In this document: one piece after another, positions 32,349 to 42,494 of the stretch
How positions within the stretch are numbered: the first letter of the stretch is position 1
How the letters are laid out: every line of letters starts with the position of its first letter
DNA from: an uncultured Tenacibaculum sp.
GTDB taxonomy: Bacteria; Bacteroidota; Bacteroidia; Flavobacteriales; Flavobacteriaceae
DNA: 64,000 nucleotides
Assembly (NCBI GenBank): GCA_947492185.1
Contig: CANLMR010000001.1
Span: forward strand, 992,001-1,056,000
Direction of reading: 5' to 3'
Notes under the pieces: model-generated
Told to the model about the DNA's origin: nothing
The model's database searches: none
The model's input: only the letters and a program-made list of their open reading frames with translations
Program-made: the position numbers and the translations under genes

Positions 32349-32490
32349 AAAAAAAAAGGTGCCTTAGACAAGGCACCTAGATAATTCATTCACTTTGGTT
32401 TAAACATATTTAGATGAAAACTCAAAAAGCCCTTTTCGCTAAGAAATTCTCCCAATACTTAGCGTAATTATTTGTGAATGAATGTAATAG
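32349..32490 (-). ncRNA. Candidate structured RNA, possibly 6S-Flavo
   Basis: On the minus strand a 10-bp closing stem (32474-32483 with 32384-32393, ATTCATTCAC/GTGAATGAAT) encloses about 80 nt. The enclosed part holds a hairpin CGCTAAG/CTTAGCG (32458-32464 with 32437-32443). Six nt later comes a strong terminator GGTGCCTT/AAGGCACC (32358-32377) followed by nine T. Upstream, TATATATG (32493-32500) with TTG at 32523-32525 and a 22-nt spacer resembles the phylum promoter, placing the start at the closing stem. No ORF fits. A long closed stem with a large internal bulge recalls 6S RNA, and the 6S-Flavo family is the first to test. The identity is inference. Confidence 0.55.
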
Positions 32491-32677
32491 AACATATATA
32501 AATTTGAGAGGAATGTATGTTACAAATGTCTTATAAAAAGCATTTATTGAAGTTCTTTTTTTTAACCTATAGTAGTTTTTTTAAGAATAAAGATGTTCTT
32601 TTTTTACTTTTTTGTTCTTTTTTTTACCGATACAAAAGAATAGATTAAATCGTATTAAAATTTGACGATATTTGTAT
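32491..32677. other. Gap upstream of the hybrid regulator
   Basis: A T-rich stretch with runs TTTTTTTT near 32562 and 32615. No ORF and no exact TAnnTTTG box facing the regulator are seen. Confidence 0.35.
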
Positions 32678-35491
32678 ATGTCTAAAAACCTACTACTACT
32701 TATCATTTTAATGATAAGTGCCCCCCTAAAATCTCAGGTCAAAGAGTTAAAAAAAAGACAACCAATCAAATCTCTTTGTAACCTAATGCTTAGCGAGGCT
32801 AATACTGTTAGCCTTACTAAAACATACTGCAGAGCACACAAATTACTTAAATCAATAAATGATCAAGAAGAAATTCTTAATGAGAAAGAGTTAGAAAATA
32901 TTCGAAGTCAATCGTATTTAAATATCATAAATTTTCATGTAGCTAATCACAATTTTGATTCAGTTAATCATTATCAAAACTTAATAAAAAATAGTAGTCA
33001 TGACCTTTCAGTTTTAGGAAAAACAGAGATGTATTTAGCAAAAAAATATGCTAAAGAAAGTGATTATTATAAGTCATTAGAGAGCTTTTATAAAGCAATA
33101 GATTTTTTTGAAAAAAATGGTGATGTAGAAAGTCAAATTGAAAGTTACGTTGCTGTTGGGATGTTTTACAGAAAAATTAATAGTATTGATTTATCCACAG
33201 AAATAGATTCTATTTTAATGAATAAATACCTATATAAATCCAAAGACGATTATTATAATAAAAGGATTTATATTAACCATGCTTCTCATTTAGCTTCATT
33301 AGGATTAGAAAAACAATCAATAGGAGTTTTACAGAATATCAATCCAGATTCTTTGAAAAAAAATGTTGTAAAAAAGTATTATTATAAAGAGTTGTTTGAG
33401 ATGTTTTCTATAACTAATCAACTTGATTCTGCTCGAAAATATATTCATAAAGCATATACTAATCCTGAATTAAAATTACCATGTGATAATGCTAACAAAA
33501 CTATAGGGCTTGCGTTTCTTGCTTTTAAAGAAAAGGATTATCCTGCGACTTTAAATTATTTAGACAGAGTTAAAGAAAGTGAATTTTTCACAAGAGTTAG
33601 TGATTTTACAAAGCTTAAAATGTTTAAAGTAGAATATCTCTCTCATAAAACATTAGGTAATTATCAAAAGTCATTAACAGCATATGAAGATTATTTTAAA
33701 GTTCGAAATTCTTTAAAAAGTTTTCATATAAATGCAAGAGCATCAATATTAAACTTCAAACTAAATTATGATGATAAAATTGTTGAATTAAAGGAAATCA
33801 ATAGGGTAAGTGATTTATTTCTCCAACAGCGAAAGAAATTCTATATACTGTATACGTTTTTGATTACTTTTTCTGTGTTGGCTTTCTTATTCTTTATTTT
33901 TCATTCTAAAAGAAAAAAAGAGCGTTTGCAACTTTTTTATGAGTATGAAAAAATTAAAGCTGTAACCGATTATAAAAATCGGTTTATTGAAAACTTATCA
34001 CATGAAATAAGTACACCAATTACAATTATTATTGGTTATTTAAGATTGATTGGTAATAACCCAATGGACTATTCTAAAGTGCTTAAGTATACAAATTTGG
34101 CTAAGAGAAGTACTGAGAATATAGCAAACTCATTAACTAATTTTTTAACGCTTTCTAAGCTAGAAAAAGAACATGTTAATCATAAAACATTATCACTGCC
34201 ATTAGGAAAATTTATTGAAGATTGTGTTATTTCTTTTCAAGGCGTAGCTGAGATTAAGAACATTGCTTTGTGTTATAAATCTAATATTAACCTAAGTCAA
34301 GATTTAAATTATGATTATGATAGTTTGAAGAAAATAATAAACAATTTAGTTTCTAATGCAATTAAATATACACCCCCTCAAAAGTCAATTTATTTTTCCG
34401 CAGAATTATTGCAAAAAGAGCTGTTAATAACAATAAGAGATGAAGGAATTGGTATTGACCAAAAAGAGCAAGAATTTATTTTTGATAGGTTTTACCAATC
34501 TAAACAAAATCAAATTTATGGAGGTTTTGGAATAGGTTTATCATTAGTAAATGAATTAATATCTAAATTAAAAGGGAGTATATCTTTAAATAGTGAAAAA
34601 GGTGTTGGGAGCACATTTAACGTAGGTTTACCTATAACTTTAAAGAGCTATAAATCGTATTTAAGTAATGAAGAACTTGTGTTCAAAAATATTACAACCC
34701 AAACACAGATTAATGTTGAAGAGCCCGAGGATGTTCCTTCTATTCTTGTAATTGATGATAACATTGAAATTATTAACTACATTAATGAATTATTATCACC
34801 AAAGTTTAATTGCACATTTGCATTTGATGGAGTAGAAGCATTGAGTAAAATATTGGAATTACACTTTGATTTGATTTTGTGCGATTTAAGAATACCAATT
34901 TTAAATGGATATGAGCTTAAAGCACAATTAAATAAGAATGAACGAACTAAAGATATTCCTTATCTTTTAATGACAACATCTATAAAAGATTTTGCTGAGG
35001 GTAAACAAAGCGTATTAGGAATTAAAGATTATTTAGTTAAACCTTTTAAGGATACTGAGTTGTTAACCAGAATTAATTTTTTAATTGAAAAAGAACAGTA
35101 TCAAAAACAATTACAAAATATTGATAAAAGTGCTGTAAACTATAGCGGCGCTTATGCTGATTTAATGAAAAAAGTGAATACTATAGTAATTGAAAATATT
35201 AATGATAAAGATTTTAGTGTAAACAAACTAGCACAACTTTGCGGATATAGTCACAAACAATTTTCTCAAATCATTAAAGAAAAATCTGGTTTATCTCCTG
35301 TAAAACTTATACTTGAGATACGATTATTAATGGCATATGACCTAATTATTAACAATACGTATCAATCTATTAATGAAGTCATATTTGCTGTGGGTTTAAA
35401 TAGTAGATCTTACTTTAATAAAGTATTTACAAACAGGTTTGGAGTAAAACCAGGAAAACTAGTTAAAAAAATTAAAGTAGAAGATTTATAA
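32678..35491 (+). CDS. Hybrid two-component regulator (HTCS) with TPR sensor
   Basis: 937 residues in one chain. A signal peptide (NLLLLIILMISAPLKSQ) precedes a periplasmic helical sensor with TPR-like repeats (about 90-350; YYKSLESFYKAIDFFEKNG) and one transmembrane helix (about 387-408). The HisKA domain has the phospho-acceptor H442 (ENLSHEISTP), and the HATPase has NNLVSNAIKYT and GFGIGLSLVNELI. The receiver domain has D736 (LILCDLRIP) with the Lys of YLVKPF, and a C-terminal AraC HTH covers about 830-937. HTCS proteins usually sense glycans through propeller domains; here the sensor is TPR-type, so the signal is unknown. ATG at 32678 chosen over TTG at 32672. Confidence 0.93.
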   Translation: MSKNLLLLIILMISAPLKSQVKELKKRQPIKSLCNLMLSEANTVSLTKTYCRAHKLLKSINDQEEILNEKELENIRSQSYLNIINFHVANHNFDSVNHYQNLIKNSSHDLSVLGKTEMYLAKKYAKESDYYKSLESFYKAIDFFEKNGDVESQIESYVAVGMFYRKINSIDLSTEIDSILMNKYLYKSKDDYYNKRIYINHASHLASLGLEKQSIGVLQNINPDSLKKNVVKKYYYKELFEMFSITNQLDSARKYIHKAYTNPELKLPCDNANKTIGLAFLAFKEKDYPATLNYLDRVKESEFFTRVSDFTKLKMFKVEYLSHKTLGNYQKSLTAYEDYFKVRNSLKSFHINARASILNFKLNYDDKIVELKEINRVSDLFLQQRKKFYILYTFLITFSVLAFLFFIFHSKRKKERLQLFYEYEKIKAVTDYKNRFIENLSHEISTPITIIIGYLRLIGNNPMDYSKVLKYTNLAKRSTENIANSLTNFLTLSKLEKEHVNHKTLSLPLGKFIEDCVISFQGVAEIKNIALCYKSNINLSQDLNYDYDSLKKIINNLVSNAIKYTPPQKSIYFSAELLQKELLITIRDEGIGIDQKEQEFIFDRFYQSKQNQIYGGFGIGLSLVNELISKLKGSISLNSEKGVGSTFNVGLPITLKSYKSYLSNEELVFKNITTQTQINVEEPEDVPSILVIDDNIEIINYINELLSPKFNCTFAFDGVEALSKILELHFDLILCDLRIPILNGYELKAQLNKNERTKDIPYLLMTTSIKDFAEGKQSVLGIKDYLVKPFKDTELLTRINFLIEKEQYQKQLQNIDKSAVNYSGAYADLMKKVNTIVIENINDKDFSVNKLAQLCGYSHKQFSQIIKEKSGLSPVKLILEIRLLMAYDLIINNTYQSINEVIFAVGLNSRSYFNKVFTNRFGVKPGKLVKKIKVEDL

Positions 35492-35503
35492 TTCTTTTAA
35501 TAA

Positions 35504-36049
35504 TTAAGAAAAGAAGATCAAAAATAATATAGGAATTACCATGCCTAGCATTGCTAATTTCCACCCTCTAGCTTTAAATCCTTTTTTACCCATAGGAATT
35601 AAAACTCCAGTAAAAGCTATAACTAACATTGCAATTCCAAAAATATCAGAATACCAAATCCAAAAATTATTAGTTGATTTGTGTAAATACATAGTGTGAC
35701 CAAGAAAAGGAACTTTTCTTTTATATTCTATAGTGCCCTTTCCTGATATTGCATCAGCATCAAGAATGGCATTTCCTTTAAAATAGACTCTTAATTTACC
35801 ATCTCTAATTCTATGTCCATCATAAGTGCCAAGTTCTTCAGTGTTTTTTAAAAAGTAATCTTTAGTTAATTCTTTTTTGTCAACCGGAATTTCTAATTGA
35901 AACGGTTTGCTTTCATACGTATAATTCATAGGATACCAATTTTGCCTATGATTTAAAATAATACCTGAAAAAGAAAAAGCAATAATTAATCCTAAATAAA
36001 AATAAGCGAAATCTCTATGAAGTCCCCTGTTGGTAATTTTTTTCATCAT
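35504..36049 (-). CDS. PepSY-domain membrane protein
   Basis: 181 residues with an N-terminal helix (FAYFYLGLIIAFSFSGIILNH), a periplasmic part of about 85 residues, and two C-terminal helices (NFWIWYSDIFGIAMLVIAFTG and MLGMVIPILFLIFFS). The HRD/HRQNWYP and HKSTNNFWIWYSDIFG motifs are those of PepSY-associated TM proteins, relatives of which act in iron or siderophore uptake and electron transfer. It lies tail to tail with the hybrid regulator. Its role here is not clear. Confidence 0.83.
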   Translation of the reverse strand: MMKKITNRGLHRDFAYFYLGLIIAFSFSGIILNHRQNWYPMNYTYESKPFQLEIPVDKKELTKDYFLKNTEELGTYDGHRIRDGKLRVYFKGNAILDADAISGKGTIEYKRKVPFLGHTMYLHKSTNNFWIWYSDIFGIAMLVIAFTGVLIPMGKKGFKARGWKLAMLGMVIPILFLIFFS

Positions 36050-36127
36050 TTTGAATTTATAAGAAACAAATTTAGAATAATTCTAAATAAACAAAAAGGT
36101 AATTATAAAGTAATTTTGTTGTAAAAG

Positions 36128-36156
36128 AAAAGAGATCTCCAATGAGATCTCTTTTT
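36128..36156 (-). terminator. Terminator of the zinc protease gene
   Basis: Perfect 12-bp stem AAAAGAGATCTC/GAGATCTCTTTT with loop CAAT (36140-36143), located 29 nt past the protease stop and before the PepSY gene. T-runs on both strands. Confidence 0.88.
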
Positions 36157-36184
36157 AGGTTTTAAAATTAAAGACTATCATTTC

Positions 36185-38689
36185 CTATTTTGGATCTAGA
36201 ATATCATTAATTCGATCAACAGCGTCTTGAAAATGATATCGTGTAATAGTATTTCTAACCGATGCTATGTTTCTTTGAATATCTCGTTTTAAACGTTTTA
36301 ATTCACCTCTCACAACTGGTTTAATATCCGATTGACTTACATTTACCCCAGTTTGCTTAAAATAACCACCATTATTAGTAGCTCTTTGATTTTTTGCTTT
36401 GTTTAATAAGAAATCCATACGATCTAAATAGGCTCTCTGTAAATTTCTTTTGTAAGCATCAACAGATTTATTAGCAGAATATAATTCTTTCCATACTCCT
36501 CTGCGTAAATCGTTCATCATTTCTAATAATGTATATGCTTTAGCTCCATTTGAAGTTTCATTTTCTACCAAACGAACCATTCTACCTGGTTTTAAAATAC
36601 GATTTAAAGTACGAACCTGTAAAGAACGAAGTCTTTCTCCAGTTCCTGAGAATTGCGTTTTATTAGCAATATTTTTATCTAATAACCAGTTTGGAGTTGT
36701 AAATAATTCAGTATTAATAAAGCGTAATGCATTTTTTTGATGAGCTTTAGCAACAGGAGTGTAAACTGCTCCGTTTTGACCTACTGCTTTGTAATGCTCA
36801 TAAACACCTCCAATATTAGAACTCACATGTCCCATGTATCGATTAAATTGACCTAAAAGTTGTCCATACATAGTATTTAACTCTTCATATGTTTCACCTT
36901 CTTCAGTGGTCCATTCTTCTAAACGAGGTAAAATACGTTTAAGGTTTTTAATACCATAAGTACTAGCTTTAATAGCATCATCCCCTAAATCTTCTGTTTG
37001 AGAACTTGGATCAATAATGTTTACTACTTGTTGATGACCAAATCTATAAACTGGATCTCCTGCTTTATCAGTAATCCATCTATTTAAGATAGGTTTTTCA
37101 TTTTTAGCTGTTTTATCTAATATTGGTCTATATCCCCAATTAATAGCATACTTATCATAAGGTCCAATATTTGGCATCATAGCTACACCTTTATCTTCAG
37201 GTTGTGCAACATAATTAAAACGTGCATAATCCATGATAGATGGCGCAGTTCCGAATTTCTTAGTGAAGGTTGCCGAACGTAAAGAATCTACAGGATAAGC
37301 AACAGAACTTCCCATGTTATGAGGTAAACCAATAGTATGACCAACTTCATGGGCAGAAACAAAACGAATCAAACGTCCCATGATTTCATCTTTAAATTTA
37401 TTAGTACGAGCTTCTGGATTAATAGCTGCAGTTTGAATAAAATACCAATTGTGTAATAACGTCATTACATTATGATACCAATTAATGTCAGATTCTAAAA
37501 TTTCACCAGATCGCGGATCACTTACGTGAGGTCCATTAGCATTAGGAATTGGAGAAGCTAAATATCTTACTACTGAATAACGAACATCCTCGGGACTCCA
37601 TTCTGGATCTTCTTCTTTAGATGGAGGTTCTTTAGCTAAAATTGCATTTTTGAAACCTGCAGCCTCAAATGCAACTTGCCAATCTTCAATTCCTTGTTTT
37701 ATGTATTTACGCCAAACTTTAGGAGTTGCTCTATCTATATAGTAAACAATAGGTTTTTTAGGTTCTACTAATTCACCACGTTTAAACTTTTCAATGTCTT
37801 CGTCTTTAACTTCTAATCTCCAACGATCTAAATATGTTAAAGATTTACTTTTTTGAGCATCTAAACCATAATCTGTTTGTGATCTAGCAAACCAACCTAC
37901 ACGCTGATCAAAATACCTACGCTTCATAGGTTTTTCAGGAAGTAAAATCATAGAATTACTTAATTCTATAGAAATAGATCCTAAGCTTCTATTCGAAGGA
38001 GGTTGATTTGATAAGTAGGTCTTTACATGGCGAATCTCAATATTCTTAGGATAACTACTAATACGATCGATATAAGATCGATCTTTATCCATACGAGTAA
38101 CTTTATATTGTCTTCTTCTGAATTGAGGGAAACCTATAGCTTTTACATCTTTAGAAAATAAAGGTGTAGCATCAATAACTGTAGCAGTAGAATCTTTGCT
38201 AAATGCTTTTATAGGAAATGAAAATAAAATAGGCTCGAAGTTAGAATTAACAACAGCTTCATGAACTGGTAATATACTATCTGCCACTACAGAGTGAGAA
38301 ACTACACGTAATAAGATTTTCTTATGTTTCTTTTGCCATCTTAACACTTGTGTATTTTGTTTTCCACCACCAAAACCAATACCGTTTGCAGTTTTTGCAA
38401 TTCTGGTTACCATTAGCATTTCTTTATTTAATAAAGAATCTGGAATTTCAAAAAGATAATTTTGGTCTTTAGTATGAACTTTAAAAAGACCATCATCTGT
38501 TTTGTGCTTTTTTGTAACCACCTTTTCATAAGGTTGTATGGCACCTTTTTTAGGTTTAGGTTTTGGTGCTTTAGCCTTAGCCTCTTTATCATTTTTCTTG
38601 TTTTTCTTTCTTCTTTGAGCTTCAGTATCTAGAGCTGTTCCAAAGACAAAAATTAAGGCCAAGAGCCTTGTAAGTATTTTTATATTCAT
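36185..38689 (-). CDS. Secreted zinc metalloprotease (DUF5117/DUF5118 type)
   Basis: 834 residues with a signal peptide (LTRLLALIFVFGTALDTEAQ) and a basic Lys/Pro linker (KKNKKNDKEAKAKAPKPKPK). An N-terminal DUF5118/DUF5117 beta region covers about 60-400. The metzincin zinc site HEVGHTIGLPH has H447, H451 and H457 with E448 as the base. A downstream Met-turn-like APSIMDYARF and a DUF4953-type C-terminal half follow. It is probably exported to the periplasm or surface. The substrate is unknown. The catalytic site is intact. It has its own terminator. Confidence 0.92.
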   Translation of the reverse strand: MNIKILTRLLALIFVFGTALDTEAQRRKKNKKNDKEAKAKAPKPKPKKGAIQPYEKVVTKKHKTDDGLFKVHTKDQNYLFEIPDSLLNKEMLMVTRIAKTANGIGFGGGKQNTQVLRWQKKHKKILLRVVSHSVVADSILPVHEAVVNSNFEPILFSFPIKAFSKDSTATVIDATPLFSKDVKAIGFPQFRRRQYKVTRMDKDRSYIDRISSYPKNIEIRHVKTYLSNQPPSNRSLGSISIELSNSMILLPEKPMKRRYFDQRVGWFARSQTDYGLDAQKSKSLTYLDRWRLEVKDEDIEKFKRGELVEPKKPIVYYIDRATPKVWRKYIKQGIEDWQVAFEAAGFKNAILAKEPPSKEEDPEWSPEDVRYSVVRYLASPIPNANGPHVSDPRSGEILESDINWYHNVMTLLHNWYFIQTAAINPEARTNKFKDEIMGRLIRFVSAHEVGHTIGLPHNMGSSVAYPVDSLRSATFTKKFGTAPSIMDYARFNYVAQPEDKGVAMMPNIGPYDKYAINWGYRPILDKTAKNEKPILNRWITDKAGDPVYRFGHQQVVNIIDPSSQTEDLGDDAIKASTYGIKNLKRILPRLEEWTTEEGETYEELNTMYGQLLGQFNRYMGHVSSNIGGVYEHYKAVGQNGAVYTPVAKAHQKNALRFINTELFTTPNWLLDKNIANKTQFSGTGERLRSLQVRTLNRILKPGRMVRLVENETSNGAKAYTLLEMMNDLRRGVWKELYSANKSVDAYKRNLQRAYLDRMDFLLNKAKNQRATNNGGYFKQTGVNVSQSDIKPVVRGELKRLKRDIQRNIASVRNTITRYHFQDAVDRINDILDPK

Positions 38690-38830
38690 GATTCTTTTGT
38701 TGAAAATTGGTCGAAATTAATAAATGAGATATCATAAAATCTTAATTAAATGTTAAAGGGATTTTATATTTCTTAATAAAAACAGAACGAAAATATTTTT
38801 TTATTTTTAAACATTTTAAACTCCCGTTCA

Positions 38831-39595
38831 ATGAAGAAATTTTCTGCTTTAATTTTTATATTCCTTATACTCGTAAGCTGTTATAGCAAAAAGACTAAAA
38901 ATGACAAAGAATTAGAAATACAAGAAGAAGCTATAACATTAAAGGCTAAAGTATTTCCAGATTTAAAACCAAATCGATACAATGTTGCTTTTTTGATTAT
39001 GGATGGAACATACAATACCGAATTAACTGCTCCATTTGATATTTTTCAACACACCATTTTTAGAAAAGGAATTAAAGCTATGAATGTATTTACTGTTGCT
39101 GATACTGATGAACCTGTAACTACTTTTGAAGGGATGAGAATTATTCCTGATTTTAATTATAAAAAAGATAGTCTACCTAAAATTGATATTCTAGTTGTAC
39201 CTAGTGCTGAACATCATTTAGATACGGATCTAGATAATAAAGTAATGATTGAATTTGTACAGAAAGTAGATAAAGAAGCTCAGTTTGTTACTTCGCATTG
39301 TGATGGTGCGTTTGTTTTAGCTAAAGCTGGTGTTTTAAAAGATAAAGTTTCTACCACTTTCCCATCTGATATAGATAAAATGAGAACAATGTTTCCTGAG
39401 TTAGATATTCGTAAGAAGGTATTATTTGTTCATGATGAAAAATATATTACTTCAGCAGGAGGAGCTAAATCTTTTGAAGCTGCATTATATTTATGTGAAT
39501 ATTTATACGGTGAAGAAGTAGCGCAATCCATTGCAGGAGGTTTAGTAATAGATTGGGATAAGTCTAAAGTTCCGCATCTAATAGTGAAAAAATAA
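38831..39595 (+). CDS. DJ-1/PfpI-family lipoprotein
   Basis: 254 residues with a lipoprotein signal (IFLILVSC) and one DJ-1/PfpI glutamine-amidotransferase-like domain (about 45-250). The nucleophile elbow is TSHCDGAFVLAKAG with C157, preceded by PKIDILVVPSAEHH. Relatives include chaperones/deglycases and the N-terminal domains of AraC regulators; no HTH is present here. A lipid anchor on a DJ-1 fold is unusual but occurs in Bacteroidota. The substrate is unknown. It ends one base before the convergent DUF3667 gene. Confidence 0.87.
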   Translation: MKKFSALIFIFLILVSCYSKKTKNDKELEIQEEAITLKAKVFPDLKPNRYNVAFLIMDGTYNTELTAPFDIFQHTIFRKGIKAMNVFTVADTDEPVTTFEGMRIIPDFNYKKDSLPKIDILVVPSAEHHLDTDLDNKVMIEFVQKVDKEAQFVTSHCDGAFVLAKAGVLKDKVSTTFPSDIDKMRTMFPELDIRKKVLFVHDEKYITSAGGAKSFEAALYLCEYLYGEEVAQSIAGGLVIDWDKSKVPHLIVKK

Positions 39596-40459
39596 TTACA
39601 CTAATACTTTTGGGTTTTTGTAACCCAATACTATTCCTATGGCAATAGAGATTATTCCAATAACTAAAGCCATAACAACAATTAATAAAATAGATACTAA
39701 GCAGAATCTTAAGAGCTTGAGAATATATTGCTTAGTATTTAATTCATATAGTTTACCAAAAGCGTACAAGTAATATATTATAAAAGCAAGTGTGCTAAAA
39801 GGATAAAGTTTTGGTGTAATAAGCATTGCCATTAGAAAGAAAATAATAGAAATATACATCGTTGTACCTTGTATGTAGGAGTTCATTATAATGTGTTCTC
39901 CATAATTATTAGGTTTTCTGAACGTTAAGTTGCTAATTAAGGCGTAAAAAGGGATAAATAAGAAAGAAATAATATTAAAATATCGAACAAAGTAGTCAAA
40001 ATACGTGTCTCCCATTTGTAAGGTGAGTTGTGCTTGTTTTTGTTCTCTTTTTAGTTTAGTTACTTTTTTTTTTGATAAACCTGAAAGTTTTGAGATATCC
40101 ATATTTGCTTTTTTCTTGAGTTCCTCAGTTCTAGATAGGTTAAAAGAGTTGTTTACTTCAATAAATTCTTTTGAAAAGAAATTAAAAACGATAAGAGATA
40201 ATGCTGCTCCTACGGCTAGATATGCAAAAGGATTCACATATTTTTTACGAGCACCATCAAGATAGTCTTGTAAAACTTCTTGAGGTTTAGTAAACATTTT
40301 TTTGAATGTGCTGGCATACAAGCTATCTAATCCAAAACTTGCAAAAAGTTCTTGCATTAACAACTTGAAAGTAATCCTGTTTTTTACAACTTTTGCACCA
40401 CATTTTTCACAGAAAGAAGCACCTTCTTCAAGCACATGTTCACAATTTTTACAGGTCAT
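39596..40459 (-). CDS. DUF3667 zinc-ribbon membrane protein
   Basis: 287 residues. An N-terminal zinc ribbon (CKNCEHVLEEGASFCEKCG; cysteines 3, 6, 18, 21 from the ATG) is followed by the DUF3667 region with YLDGARKKYVNPFAYLAVGA, and then about five hydrophobic helices. The family is common in Bacteroidota and of unknown function; members are inner-membrane proteins with the ribbon in the cytosol. The ATG at 40459 is chosen over a TTG two codons upstream. Confidence 0.88.
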   Translation of the reverse strand: MTCKNCEHVLEEGASFCEKCGAKVVKNRITFKLLMQELFASFGLDSLYASTFKKMFTKPQEVLQDYLDGARKKYVNPFAYLAVGAALSLIVFNFFSKEFIEVNNSFNLSRTEELKKKANMDISKLSGLSKKKVTKLKREQKQAQLTLQMGDTYFDYFVRYFNIISFLFIPFYALISNLTFRKPNNYGEHIIMNSYIQGTTMYISIIFFLMAMLITPKLYPFSTLAFIIYYLYAFGKLYELNTKQYILKLLRFCLVSILLIVVMALVIGIISIAIGIVLGYKNPKVLV

Positions 40460-40518
40460 TTTCAATAGAATTTTGGTTAATCAGTTCCAAATATATGTGA
40501 TTTAGTTAATATTTGACG

Positions 40519-40526
40519 TATTTTTG
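40519..40526 (+). promoter_or_regulatory. -7 box placed 6 nt before the ygiQ ATG
   Basis: TAttTTTG is an exact -7 match ending 6 nt before the ATG at 40533. If functional, the mRNA would start at or next to the ATG. The -33 TTG is missing. Confidence 0.4.
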
Positions 40527-40532
40527 CACTGT

Positions 40533-42482
40533 ATGAGAATAAGACGATTATCTGATTGGTTACCAACTACTAAGAAAGAAGTTAAACTTCGTGGTTGGGA
40601 AGAGCTGGATGTAATTTTGTTTAGTGGAGATGCTTATGTTGATCATCCATCGTTTGGACCTGCAGTAATTGGTCGTATTTTAGAAAGCTACGGCTTGCGT
40701 GTGGCTATTGTTCCTCAACCTAGTGTTAATGATAATCTACAAGATTTCACTAAGTTAGGAACACCTAATTTATTCTTTGCTGTTACTGGAGGATGTATGG
40801 ATCCTATGGTAAGTAATTATACAGCCAGTAAACGAAAAAGAGATAAAGATGCCTATACTCCAAATGGAGATATTGGTTTTAGACCAGATTATGCGACTTC
40901 AGTTTATAGCAAAATTTTAAAAGAAAAATTCCCTAATACTCCTGTTTTAATTGGTGGAATTGAAGCGTCTCTTCGTAGAGTAACGCATTATGATTATTGG
41001 TCTGACAAACTACTACCTTCTATTTTGGAAACTTCTAAAGCAGATATGTTGGTGTACGGAATGGGAGAACAGCCCTTGCGTGAAATTGTGGAATTATTAC
41101 AAAAAGGAGTTCCATTTTCAAGTTTAAGAACAATAAAACAGACAGCGTTTTTAGTTCATGAAGATGAAAAAACTCCGAAAAACAAGAATTGGGAAGATGT
41201 AAAAATTGCTTCTCATGAAGATTGTTTATCTGATAAAAAAACGTTTGCTTCTAACTTTAAAATTATAGAGCAGGAATCTAATAAGTTAATTGCACGTCGA
41301 ATTTTTCAAAAAGTAGGAGAGAAGCAGTTGGTAATTAATCCACCTTTTCCTACAATGACGGAAAAAGAAATTGACGCTTCTTTTGATTTGCCATATACAA
41401 GATTACCACACCCAAAATATAATAAGCGTGGACCAATTCCTGCTTTTGAAATGATTAAGTTTTCAATAAATATTCATAGAGGATGTTTTGGAGGATGTAG
41501 TTTCTGTACAATTTCGGCTCATCAAGGAAAATTTATAGCAAGTAGAAGTCAAGAGTCTGTTTTAAAGGAAGTAGATCAAGTTGCACAAATGGATGACTTT
41601 AAAGGCTATCTGTCAGATATTGGAGGTCCGTCTGCGAATATGTATAAAATGAAAGGGAAAATTCAATCGATTTGCGATAAATGTGTCGCTCCATCTTGTA
41701 TTTCACCTGTAATTTGTAGTAATCTTGACACTTCACATAAGCCATTAACAGAATTATATAAAGCAGTTGATAAACATCCAAAAGTTAAAAAGTCATTTAT
41801 AGGAAGTGGAATTAGACATGATATGTTGGTTCCAGAATTCAATAAAAATGCTGATCCGGAAGAATTAGATGCATATACCGAAGAGGTAATGACAAATCAT
41901 GTTTCTGGACGACTAAAAGTAGCACCAGAACATACTTCAGATCCGGTATTAAAATTAATGCGTAAGCCTTCATTTAAATATTTTCATAAATTCAAAGACC
42001 GTTTTGATAGAATTAATAAAAAAGGGAAACTGAACTTACAGTTAATTCCATATTTTATTTCTAGTCACCCAGCTTGTGAACCTGAAGACATGGCGAACTT
42101 AGCTGCAGAAACTAAAGATATGGGATTTCAGTTAGAACAAGTACAAGGGTTTACACCAACTCCAATGACTGTGGCTACGGTTATTTATTATAGTGGTTAT
42201 CATCCATATACATTAAAACCAGTTAAAACTGCTAAAACACGTCAAGAAAAGTTAGATCAACATAAATTTTTCTTTTGGTATAAGAGAGAAAATAAAAAGT
42301 GGATTAAAGATACATTGAGTAAAGTAGGTCGTAATGATTTGATTAAAAAGTTATTACCTCAAGACAATTCTTGGCGAAAAAATAAACCTGAAAAAGCTAA
42401 AAACACGTTTGATGATACTGTAACTAGTGTTAAAGAATCTCGTAGAAAAAACAAAGGATTTAAAAAGAAGAGAAGACGATAA
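40533..42482 (+). CDS. YgiQ-family radical SAM protein
   Basis: A 649-residue UPF0313/YgiQ protein. An N-terminal B12-binding-like region (GWEELDVILFSGDAYVDHPS to GIEASLRRVTHYDYWSDKLL) precedes the radical SAM domain with the [4Fe-4S] motif C318, C322, C325 (RGCFGGCSFCTIS). The DUF3362-type C-terminus is basic (ESRRKNKGFKKKRRR). An additional cysteine set (CDKCVAPSC) may bind another centre. The reaction is unknown in the family. It is cytosolic. The start is the ATG at 40533; the TTG at 40524 lies in the -7 box. Confidence 0.93.
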   Translation: MRIRRLSDWLPTTKKEVKLRGWEELDVILFSGDAYVDHPSFGPAVIGRILESYGLRVAIVPQPSVNDNLQDFTKLGTPNLFFAVTGGCMDPMVSNYTASKRKRDKDAYTPNGDIGFRPDYATSVYSKILKEKFPNTPVLIGGIEASLRRVTHYDYWSDKLLPSILETSKADMLVYGMGEQPLREIVELLQKGVPFSSLRTIKQTAFLVHEDEKTPKNKNWEDVKIASHEDCLSDKKTFASNFKIIEQESNKLIARRIFQKVGEKQLVINPPFPTMTEKEIDASFDLPYTRLPHPKYNKRGPIPAFEMIKFSINIHRGCFGGCSFCTISAHQGKFIASRSQESVLKEVDQVAQMDDFKGYLSDIGGPSANMYKMKGKIQSICDKCVAPSCISPVICSNLDTSHKPLTELYKAVDKHPKVKKSFIGSGIRHDMLVPEFNKNADPEELDAYTEEVMTNHVSGRLKVAPEHTSDPVLKLMRKPSFKYFHKFKDRFDRINKKGKLNLQLIPYFISSHPACEPEDMANLAAETKDMGFQLEQVQGFTPTPMTVATVIYYSGYHPYTLKPVKTAKTRQEKLDQHKFFFWYKRENKKWIKDTLSKVGRNDLIKKLLPQDNSWRKNKPEKAKNTFDDTVTSVKESRRKNKGFKKKRRR

Positions 42483-42494
42483 ATTTTATGATTT

